A stretch of 64,000 nucleotides of DNA, taken from contig NW_026623100.1 of NCBI RefSeq assembly GCF_023065955.2, positions 64,360,727-64,424,726 on the forward strand, written 5' to 3'. This stretch comes from Ursus arctos (taxonomy: Eukaryota > Chordata > Mammalia > Carnivora > Ursidae). This document shows, one piece after another, positions 13,601 through 25,600 of the stretch. The position numbers were made by a program, and so were the translations under genes. The notes beneath the pieces were generated by a model. The model was not told where the DNA came from. It worked only from the letters and a program-made list of their open reading frames with translations, and made no database searches. Every line of letters begins with the position of its first letter. The first letter of the stretch is position 1.

Positions 13601-16600
13601 GAAACATAAGTGGCCAAAAAAATTTTAAAAGATGTTAAACACTTTTTAATAATTAAAAAATACAAATTAAAATAATGAGATACCACTTCTTACCTATAGA
13701 CTAGAAAAAAACAATGAAAAGATTAATAATGCCCAATTTGGCAAGGGTATGGGGAAATGGACTCTCAAACAGCTGGTGGGAATGTACATTGATACAATCT
13801 TCTTGATCACAACATCTGTCAATAATAAAAATAAATCCAATTGACCCAGCAATTCCACTTATAGGAATTTATCCTACAGATATCAACGCAACATTGTTTG
13901 TAACAGTGAAAAATCTGGAAAGCTCATCAAGAGGGGACTATGGTAGCTATTACATTTTTTGTCTACCCTATACCATCTTACTCCCCTTGTTCTGGTAAAA
14001 GTACCCCTTTCCTTCTAGAAAACTCCTCCCCCATTCCATCTGGATCAGGAGTAGTCAAGTGACCAAAGCCAATCAGTAAGAATCCTCATATTTAGATATA
14101 AGGAAAAAAGGGCTCTTTTTCCAATGAGGTTATGAAAGAGGGAAGATATAAATTCTGTAAGAAGCCAGCTCTTCCGCACGGGGTTAAGAATCTATCTGCA
14201 ATAGATTCTGCATGAGATTCATGCTCTCATAAAACAGATCACACAGATACACACATACAGCTTTTATGGTGTCCTGGTGATACTGAGAGTTCTGGTTTGA
14301 CAGGACCAGAACTTAACGTTCTGGTGCTGGTTCATGCAGTTCTTCCTTCAATCCTGTAAGCTCCTCTTCCCAGGTTCTGGAGTCAATAACTTTTCTTCCT
14401 AAGCTAGTTTGAAGTGGGTTTCTATTATTTACAACCAAAACAGTCCTTATTAATATAAACTTCATAATTTCCAAGTTAAGATGGTACATTGAACATACAT
14501 ATCTAATTTCACTCTTTCCCCATATCCCACTAAAGCTACAGTAAAAAGATTTTTTTAAAAACACTAATCTAAAAATAAATGAATAAAATAATAAGTAAAA
14601 CAATAAACCAAACAATAAAACAATAAATAAATAAATAAAAATACTAATCTACTGGGGCAGCTGGCTGGCTCAGCTGGTAGAGCATGCAACTCTTGATCTC
14701 AGGGTTGTGAGTTTGAGTACCATGTTGGGTATAGAGCTTACTTAAAAAATAAATAAAAATTCTAAATCTACAAAGACAGGGAGAATGGGAGAAGGGATAG
14801 CAACACCAAGTTTTTGGAAATTAGAAAGTAGACAGACAAGTAGAAACTAAATTAGCAGAACTAAAAAAGATGAATCCTAAACCAACAGTAAGGAAAGCTG
14901 AGAATCAATCTGATGATACTGCAAAATCTACAAAAGGATCTGGAACTGGGGACGGATAGTAGTGCTAAAATAAGCAGAAGTGAGTAAAAAAGCTGGTTGA
15001 CAAACAGATCCTCCCCCCTGCCTACTTACCTCCTTCCCATCCCCAGAAGTTAATCTCTAGAAAGGGTAAGACAGAAGTGTTTGCATTGTGGACTGACCAG
15101 TTGAGTTGAGGGCATGGGTACTATATTCTAAAAAATTGTACTGTCCTGAAAATAGGTGAATATTGAGAATCTGCTCAGCCATCTTCCAGCACTTAGCTCT
15201 AGAAATTTCATGCAAGAGACTGGAAGATTATTCTCTGAGGAATCCTGCCAGCAGAAGAGGAAAAACCCGAGAATATTTACATGAGAAGTTCCCCAACAAA
15301 AGACCTGTCAACATCATTCTACATTGTTGCTCAAAGTTAATAAGTCCCACGTATATAATCCAAGTTGTCAAACACCTTTTTGGTCCCCAAATAAGAATCT
15401 ACAACCAAGGATTACACAACTGAGAAACACCTCTAACATGCAGGATAGAGACCACACAAACAAAAAGAAAAGGCAACCTGGAGAGCACAGATTAGCACAG
15501 ATACTTACAATCCACGAAACAACAATAGTGTATTATGTTTTAAAAATGAATATTCAGGGGCACCTGGGTGGCTCAGTTGGTTAAGCATGTGACTCTTGAT
15601 TTCAGCTCAGGTCATGATCTCAGGGTCGTGAGATCAAGTCCTGTGCTGGGCTCTGCCTCCCCCTCATGGAGTCTGCTTGAGATTCTCTCTCTCTCCCTCT
15701 GTCCCTCCCCCAACTTGCACTCCCACATGCACATGCTCTAATAAATAAATTAAATCTTTAAAAAATTAAATATTCGAGGACAAAAATGAGCCTTGGAAAT
15801 TAAAATCTTTTTTTTATAATCATATTTTTTTATTATATTATGTTAGTCACCATACAGTACATCCCTGGGAAATTAAAATCTTGATAGCAAAATAGAGAAA
15901 GATAAAGCTGCAGAGATCTCCCAGAAAAAACAAAAGACACAGAGATAAAAAAGCAAAGAAAAAAAAAAAGACGAGAAACTTCAGATGGTCAGTCTAAGAT
16001 GTTCAATATCTAGAAAAATTCCAGAGAGAAAGAGAAAACAAAGGGATGAAATGATTAATGGCATAATTCCAGAAATGTTCCTGACCTGTCAAAGATTTCC
16101 AGAGCAGGAGTTCGTGGGTGGCTCAGTCCATTGAGCCTCTGGCTCTTCATTTGGCTCAGGTCATGATCTCATGAGTCATGGGATTGAGCCCTGAGTGGGG
16201 CTCTGGGCTCAGCACAGAGTCTGCTTTGTATTCTCTCCCTCTGCTCCTCCCCTGCCCTACTCACTCTCTGTAAAATGGATAAATAAAACCTTAAAAAAAA
16301 AACAAAAAAAAACCCTCCAGACCAAAGGACCCAATAAGTACCTAGAAAAATAGATGAAAATAGACCAACAGAAGGTACATCATAGTTAAGTTTCAGAACC
16401 TTGAGAACAAAGGGAAACTGACAAACTTCTAGTGGAGGGGGGGAATGACATATAATTGATCAGGATTCTGAACAGTTTTGGACTGCGAGAGCAACACTGG
16501 ATATAGATAATAATAGTAATGCCTTCAAAGTTGTGAAGGAAATTATTTTCAATTTAGAGTTCAACTCCCAGCCAAACTAATAACCAAGAGTAAAGCTAGC

Positions 16601-19600
16601 ATAATTATATTTTCAGAATGGAGACTTTTAATAAAGTTTACTTGCTATACATCCTTTCTCAGGAATCCACTGGAGTATGTCCACCAAAACAAGAGAGTAG
16701 ACCAAGAAAAATGAAAGATGTGAAATCCACTGAAGACTATCATCATCCATACCCTCTACTATTGTATCAGCTTTTTTTTTTTAAGATTTTATTTATTTAT
16801 TTTCCAGAGAAAGAGACAGTGAGCAAGCAGGAGGAGCAGCAGGCAGAAAGAGAAGCAGGCTCCCCAAGGAACAAGGAGCCCGATGTGAGACTTGATCTCA
16901 GGACCCTGGAATCATGACCTGAGCGGAAGGCAGATGCTTCACTGACTGAACCACCCAGGTGTCAGTCCTGCTGCAGGTCTAGAGAGCAGTAAGCCCTAAA
17001 AGAATAGGGCTCTTCAGGAGAAAGGTTTCCAAAAGGGTCAGAACTGATCAATTACTGGGGCGTCTGAGTGGCGCAGTCGTTAAGCGTCTGCCTTCGGCTC
17101 AGGGCGTGATCCCGGGGTCCTGGGATCGAGCCCCACATCAAGCTCCTCCGCTATGAGCCTGCTTCTTCCTCTCCCACTCCCCCTGCTTGTGTTCCCTCTC
17201 TTGCTGGCTGTCTCTCTCTGTCAAATACATAAATAAAATCTTTAAAAAAAAAAAAAAAAGAACTGATCAATTACTGAATGCGATTGACCATGTGGAAAAA
17301 TATACTGAAAGGCTATTGAAAGGTGAGAGAAGAGTGACCAAGAGCTATATAATCCAAACACATGAAAAACACGCACAACTATTAACTTTAGGAAAAACAA
17401 AAAGAAAAAAACTCGGTTGTGACTAATATTTGCATAAACAGAATCATGTAAATACAAAATACAAAAGACAGAGGGAATCAGATTGGATAAAAAGCAAGAC
17501 CCATCGATATGCTGTCTGCAAGAGACCTATTTTAGACCCAAACGCACCTCCAGATTTAAAGTGAGGGGGTGGAGGGATGCTTAGGTGGCTCAGTTGATTA
17601 AGCATCTGCCTTCAGCTCAGGTCATGATCCCAGGTTCCTGGGATCAAGTCCCACATCAGGCTCCCTGCTCAGCGGAGAGCCTGCTTCTCCCTCTCCCTCT
17701 GCCTGCCGCTCCCCCTGCTCTCACTCTGACAAATAAGTAAATAAATAAAATCTTCAAGATAAATAAATAAAATGAGGGGGTGGAAAAGAATTTACCAACC
17801 TAATGGACATCAAAAGAAAGCTGGGGTGGCAATCCTTATATCAGACAAATTAGATTTTAAACCAAAAACTGTAATAGGAGATGAGGAAGGACACTATATC
17901 ATAATTAAAGGATCCATTCAACAAAAAGATCTAACAACTGTAAATATTTATGCCCCTAACATGGGAGCAGCCAATTATATAAACCGATTAATAATAAAAT
18001 TAAAGAAACACATCAATAGGGATACAATAATACCAGGGGGCTTTAACCCCTCCTCACTGCAATGGACAGATCATCTAAGCAGAAGATCAACAAGGAAACA
18101 AGGGCTTTGAATGACACACTGGACCAGATGAACTTTACAGATATATTCAGAACATTCTATCCTAAAGTAACAGACTACACATTCTTCCCAAGTGCACATG
18201 GAACTTTCTCCAGAATAGATCCACACAGGGTCACAAATCAGGTCTCAACTGATACCAAAGGACTGGGATCAACCCCTGCATATTTTCAGACCACAATGCT
18301 TTGAAACTAGAACTCAATCACAAGAGGAAATCTGAACTTAAACACATGGAGGCTAAAGAGCATCCTACTAAAGAATGAATGGGTCAACCAGGAAATTAAA
18401 GAAGAATTTTAAAAATTCATGGAAACAAATGAAAATGAAAACACAACTCTTCAAGACCTTTGGGATGTAGCAAAGGCAGTCCTGAGAGGAAGTATATAGC
18501 AATACAAGCCTTTCTCAAGAAACAAGAAATACAACCTAACCGTACACCTAACGGAGCTGGAGAAAGAACAGCAAATAAAACCTAAACCCAGCAGGAGAAG
18601 AGAATTAATAAAGATGAGAGCAGAAATTAATGAAATAGAAACCAAAAGAAGAGTAGAACAGATTAACAGATCAACCAAACTAGGAACTGGTTCTTTGAAA
18701 GAATTAATAAGATCAATAAAACCCTGGCCAGACTTACCAAAAAGAAAAGAGAAAGGACCCAAATAAATAAAACCATGAATGAAAGAAGAGAGATCATAAC
18801 CAACACCAAAGAAATGCATACAATTGTAAGAACATATCATGAGCAACTATATGCCAACAAACTAGGTAATCTGGAAGAAGTGGATGCATTCCTGGAGACA
18901 TATAAACTACCAAAACGGAAACAGGAAGAAATAAAAACCTGAAAAGACAAATAACCAGCAAGGAAACTGAAGCCATAATCAAAAATCTCCCAACAAACAA
19001 GAGTCCAGGACCAGAGGGCTTCCCAGAGGAATTCTACCAAACATTTAAAGAATTAATACCTATTCTTCTGAAGTGATTTCAAAAAATTGAAATGAAAGGA
19101 AAATTTCCAGACTCCTTCTATGAGGCCAGTATTACCTTGATCCCAAAACCAGACAAAGATTCCACCAAAAAAGAGAACTACAGACCAATATCCCTAATGA
19201 ACATGTATGCAAAAATTCTCACCAAGATACTAGCCAATAGCATCCAACAGTACATTAAAAGGATTATTCACCACGACCAAGTGGGATTTATTCCTGGGCT
19301 GCAAAGGTGGTTCAACATCCGCAAATCAATCAATGTGATACACTACATTAATAAAAGAAAGGACAAGAACCACATGATCCTCTCAATAGATGCAGAAAAA
19401 GCATTTGACAAAGTACAGCATACTTTCCTGATTAAAACTCTTCACAGTGTAGGGATAGAGGGAACATACCTCAATATCATAATAGCCATCTACAAAAAGC
19501 CCACAGCGAATATCATTCTCAATGGGGAAAAACTGAGCGCTTTTCCCCTAGGGTGAGGAACAAGACAGCAATGTCCACTATCACCACTGTTGTTCAATAT

Positions 19601-22600
19601 AGTACTAGAAGTCATAGCCTCAGCAAACAGAAAACAATAAGAAATAAAAGGCATCCGAATCGGCAAAGAAGTCAAACTCTCACTCTTCGCAGATGACATG
19701 ATACTCTGTCATGTGGAAAACCCAAAAGACTGCACCCCTAAATTGCAAGAACTCATACAGGAATTCAGCAATGTCACAGTATATAAAATCAATGCACAGA
19801 AATCAGTTGCAGTTCTATGGAAATCAGTTGCATTTCTATACACCAACGAGACAGAAGAAAGAGAAATTAGGGAGTTGATCCCACTTACAATTGCACCCAA
19901 AACCTAAGATACCTAGGAATAAACCTAATCAAAGAAGCAAAGGATCTGTACTCAGAAAAATATAGAATACTCATGAAAGAAATTGAGGAAGACACAAAGA
20001 AATGGAAAAGCGTTCCATGCTCATGGATTAGAAGAACAAATATTGTTAAAATGTCTATGCTACCTTGAGCAATCAATATATTCAATGCAAACCCTATCAA
20101 AATATCATCAACTTTTTTCACAGGGCTGGAATAAATAATTCTAAAATTTGTATGGGACCAGAAAAGACCCTGAATAGCCAAAGGAATGTTGAAAAAGAAA
20201 ACCAATGCTGGTGGCATCATAATTCCGGACTTCAACCTCTATTACAAAGCTGTAGTCATCAAGACAGTATGGTATTGGCACAAAAACAGACACATAGAAC
20301 AATGGAACAGCATAGGGAATCCAGAAATGGACCCTCAACTCTATCGTCAACTAATCTTCGGCAAAGAAGGAAACAATATCCAGTGGAAAAAAGTCTCTTC
20401 AACAAATGGTGTTGGATAAATTGGACAGCCACATGCAGGAGAATGAAACTGGACCATTTTCTTATACCATACACAAAAATAAACTCAAAATAGATGAAAG
20501 ACCTAAATGTGAGACAGGAATCCATCAAAATCCTAGAGAGCACAGGCAGCAACCTTTGTGATCTCGGCTACAGCAACTTCTTGCTAGACACATCTCCAAA
20601 GGCAAGGGAAACAAAGGCAAAAATGAACTATTGGGACTTCATCAAGATAAAAAGCTTTTGTACAGCAAAGGAAACAGTTGACAAAACCAAAAGACAACCG
20701 ACAGAATGGGAAAAGATATTTGCAAATGAGTATCAGATAAACGGCTAGTATCCAAAACCTATAAAGAACTTCTCAAACGCAACACCCAAAGAACAAATAA
20801 TCCAATCAAGAAATGGGCAGGAGACGTGAACAGACATTTCTCTAAAGAACTGAAATGCCTGGGTGGCTCTGTCGTTAATTGTCTGCCTTCGGCTCAGGTC
20901 ATGATCCCAGGGTCCTGGGATCGAGTCCTGCATCAGGCTCCTTGCTCAGTGGGCAGCCTGCTTCTCCTTCTGCCTCCGCCCCTTCCCCTCCTTGTGTGTG
21001 CTCTCTCTCTCTGTCAAATAAATAAAATCTTAAAAAAAAAGAAGACACACAAATGGCCAACAGACACATGAAAAAATGCTCAACATCACTCGGCATCAGG
21101 GAAATACAAATAAAAAAACCACAATGAGATACCACCTCACATCTGTCAGAATGGCCAAAATAATAAGTAAGGGAATGCCAGATGTTGGTGAGGATGCAGA
21201 GAAAGGGGAACCCTCTTACACTGTTGGTGGGAATGCAAACTGGTGCAGCCACTCTGGAAAACAGTATGGAGGTTCCTCAAAAGTTGAAAATAGAACTACC
21301 CTATGATCCAGCAATTGCACTACTAGGGATTTACCCCAAACAATCACATACAAACATAGTGATCTGAAGGGGCACCGCTCCCCAGTGTTTATAGCAGCAA
21401 TGTCTACAATGGCCAAACTATGGAAAGAGCCCAGATGTCCATCAACAGATGAATGGATAAAGAAGATGTGGTGTATATATATATATAATGGCATATTACT
21501 CAGCCATCAAAAAAATGAAATTTTGCTATTTGAAACTACATGGATGGAACTAGAGGGTATTATGCTAAGCGAAATAAGTCAATCAGAGTAAGACAATTAT
21601 ATGATCTCACTCATATGTGGAACTTAAGAAACAAAACGGAGGAGCATAGGGAAAGAGAGGAAAAAATAAAATGACAAAATCAGAGAGGGAGACTAGCCAT
21701 AAGAGACTCTTAATCATAGGAAACAAACTGAGGGTTGCTAGAGGGGAGGGGATGGGGGATAAGGTAACTGGGTGGACATTAAGGAGGGCACGTAATGTAA
21801 TGAGCACTGGGGATAAGACTGATGGATCACTGACTACCTCTGAAACTAATAATACATTATATGTTAATTAATTGAATTTAAATAAAAATAAACAAAAAAT
21901 AAAATAAATGACTCAAAATAAAGTAGCACACTCTTCCTTTTGGGAAATATGGATATTTTTATAAATGTCAAAAGAAATAATTGAAAGAGTTTAAAAGACT
22001 TCCTTCTAAGGTTGAAGACTGAGGAGAGGCAGGGCAAGGAACAGGTATATTTTGTTATAAGCCTTTGGTAGTTTTAAACTATACCTAAGTTACTTTGCAA
22101 TAATAAAAACTACTTTTAGAATAAACAAAAATATAGCATAAGCCTTTATTAATAAATGATGATATAACCAGACAGGTTTTTAAAATGAGATAAATTTAAT
22201 GCAATCACATAGGTAATATCCATGATACATTCTTACGTGAAAAATATAAGTATGAAAGAGTATAAGTAATATAAATGTATTTTTGTATGAGTATTTGCTT
22301 TTTATTAAAGGATCTAGTTCTGAACACATGAAACTGTCTAGGAGAATATAAACAATGGCTTTCTGTGGGTACTGAGATATGGAATCTTTTGTTTTCACTT
22401 CATAGAATTCTAGACAATTTACACTTTCCCCCTAGAAGATAGTTAATCGCCTTCTGTGTTAAATTTTCCTTTCTTCTTTCTTTTTCTTTCTGTCTCTGTC
22501 AGAAGAGACATCTCTTTGTATCTCTCTTCCTACCTCCCTCCCTCCCTCTCTTTCATTCTTTCAAGGAAAAGAAGCATTCCCACATACCTGCCTCCTGCCG

Positions 22601-25600
22601 CAGCAATCCCAAAGTATCAAGGATTCGACAAGCTTCCAGTGAACACTGGATCATTGCTTCTTTTTTCTTTCCTGAATGAATGGCCTCAGCTACCAGCTGT
22701 TTTCCAGTTGAATCATCCACAGGTAATCTGTATTGGTTTGGAGGGAATCATAGTACAGTACTAAACTCCAATTCTCATGGGAAAAAAAAAAAACCTAATA
22801 TGCTGTGATAATAGTAATTTTTTGACATGCCTTTTTAATCTCTCCATTCATCTTGCTCTATCTTGCCAAGGTCGGACTTCAAATCTTTTCCTTATACCTC
22901 TGACCCACCCCACCCCACTGGCCAAATTATCAAGGCCCAAATTCAAGAACAGCCTAAAAATAAGGCTGAAGTTACTCTTTGGGTTTGTTGTCTATAACGT
23001 GAAATTGACCACTTTTCAGAAATGGACATTAATGAGAACAGAACATACCTCACCCTACAGAGCCAAGTGCTATGTCCCTGTTCATCAAATTCATATTCTA
23101 ATTCTTCTCCTGTGGGAGGAAGAAAGACAAAACAATTTTAATAATATCTGAAAACTACTAGTTGAGAAAAATGGAAAAGAGAGGAAAGGTTAAATAAGAA
23201 TATCAAGTTCCCATACCACACTGAACACTAAATTTCAAAATGTTTCACTGCTTATTCCTAGGGATTATCATCTGATAATAAAACTAGGATGAGCCTAGGG
23301 AGCATGGGTGGCTGGCTTAGTCAGTTAAGTGGCCGACTCTTGATTTTAGGTCAGGTGGTGATCTCAAGGTCCTGGGATAAAGCCCCGTGTTGGGATCTGC
23401 ACTCAGCAGGGAGTCTGCTTCAGGAAATGTCTCTCTCCCTCTGACCCTCCCCCTGCTTGCTCTCTCACTTTCTAAAATATATAAATAAACCCTTTAAAAA
23501 AAATTAGGATGAACTTGAGGCATAGAAAAGCAAACTCAGATCAAAACAATCAACTCTCCAAAAATAGCTCTGTCCACTATATAGCACCTTTCACACTTAT
23601 TTAAGTTGTAAATGTAAGCTGTTAACTTGTCACAATTGCCTGGTTTTTAAAAGCATAAATATTAAGTGCAGAATGCAACCAGTTCATATATATATTCATA
23701 CACACACACACAGATGTTCTCTCAAAGCAGCTCTACTGAAACAATCCTCTGTGGAAACATTCATTAAATCATATAACGTGGACATCTATGTTAAGATTTA
23801 CAAAAGATCAGATGAATTGGAAACAAAAAAATTTAAGAAGTTAGGTCAATCTCCCCACCACCCAAGTCTAGGATCTTTTCAGAAGACTGAGACGAGTCAA
23901 AAAAAAAAAAAAAAAAAAAAAAAAAGCAGTCCCTTTTTTCCAAGATAAGACTAACAGGACTTTTACTAGTTTTCAAAATAAACCTGAAGCAATCGACCAC
24001 AAGGGCAAGAACTGATTAAGGAGAACAGCAGATAAAATACAGCATTTCTAAGTACCCTGAAGATCTACAAAACAACACTGCTATGGATACCTTTTACTGG
24101 CAGGGTCAGAATCTGTTTACATACCTTCTCGGTCAAAAAAACCTTGGAGAGCCTTTTTTGGATCCTTTATATAAAAGGCCTCCCTTTCCTGCTGAAACTC
24201 TAAGACAATGGGGTTCTCTTCAGCCTCATCTTCTACAGCATCTTCTCCTACAGGGAAAGAAAGAAAAGATAGACATAGGAAGAGACTGTCTTAATGATAC
24301 CCACTTTCCACTCAGCCTGCATAAAGATATAGTTATCAATGAAAAGAAAGGTGGGGGATGGGGGGAAGGGGGCAAACACAAAATCACCAGTATAAATATC
24401 CTTAGTTTTTCTAAATTGTGTGACAAATTAAAACTTGTTTTCATGGCACCTTGTTGTTGTTTTTTTTTCTCCATCACTATATTTTAAAAACAAAATTACC
24501 TACCACATTGTCCATGGAAAAAAAAATCTAAGCTTCTTGGCCTGGCATTCCTGCTCTCTATCACCGGGGTCTAATACTCTGTCTCCAATATAACTTCTTA
24601 ATATTTACAGTATCTGTCAAGTAGACTAATCTACTCATTATTCCCTTAAAATCATCAATCCTTCCCTGAAAACCATTCTCAACACTCAGCTTCCTGGGGC
24701 CTAATTTTCCTTTCCTTCAAGTTCCAGCTCAAGACCGGTCTGTTTGTAAACTTAAAAACTTTTCCAAATTTTAAGTCAGGGTTGCCCAACAGAAATATAA
24801 TAAAAGCCATACATGAAGTGTTTCATTTTCGGGGTGCCTGGGTGGCTCAGTCAGACTCCTGTCTCTCCCTCTCCTTCTGCCCCTCCCCCTGCTCACGCTC
24901 ATTCTCTCTCTCAAAAAATAAATAAAATCTTTTAAAAAAGAAGTTTTTCATTTTCTAGTAGCCACATTAAAAAGGAGAAACGGGTAAAATTACTATCATG
25001 TAATCAGTATAAAAATATTATGAATATTTTACATTATTTTTTTACACTAAGTCTTTGAAATCTAGAGTGTAGTTTGGACTAGCCATTCTGTAAGTGCCCA
25101 ATACCTACATGTGGGTAATGGCCACCATACTCGACAGTGCAGGTCTAAATTCTCAGTGATTACTCCCTTCTCTGAACCCTCACTCTGGCGTACTTATGGT
25201 TTCTAGCTTTTGTTTGGCACTTACAAAAGTAATTTCACAATATTTATCCAGTCTTCCCAATGACATATTAAGGCCCTCTTCTTTTTATATTCCTAGTTCC
25301 TGAATACCCATCCTCCAAAATGCCTGACATTATGGAAAATTCAATTTATTCCTCTGGCTAAGGGACAAGCTTTCTCTGATTAGCTATTTCACATTTCAGG
25401 GAATTTACATAAAGTACAAAAAATTAGAGGGACTATCCTATACTGAACATTCCATGTTATTTGATTGAATATAGTTCCATCCCCCCAGTGATGATAATCA
25501 AGGTACTATATATATCTATAGATATAGATATATAGATATATATATGCATAATATATATATGGTAAAAATAATAAATTAGTTGTGCGCTGAGGAAGAGTTT

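Larger units (their letters stand above)
17484..21905 (+). mobile_element. 5'-truncated LINE-1, ORF2 endonuclease to 3' end, with two nested SINEs
   Basis: Starts inside the endonuclease part of ORF2 ([20 protein letters not shown] at about 17778), continues through reverse transcriptase ([17 protein letters not shown] near 19150, then a recognisable DAEKAFDKV) and the 3' UTR ending in an A-rich tail. Frames are broken in many places (17772-18110, 18062-18304, 19092-19556, 20494-20748), so it is dead. SINEs at 17575-17770 and 20852-21040 were inserted later. It sits in the intron between SLC4A1AP exons 5 and 6, antisense to that gene. Confidence 0.92.

Noticed and set aside
17057..17130. tRNA-Lys gene
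   Set aside because: The tRNA-like sequence is the head of a SINEC, with a CT-rich body, an A-rich tail and target duplications.
19092..19556. Reverse-transcriptase-like frame as an active element
   Set aside because: The surrounding LINE-1 is 5'-truncated, has many stops and two nested SINEs.
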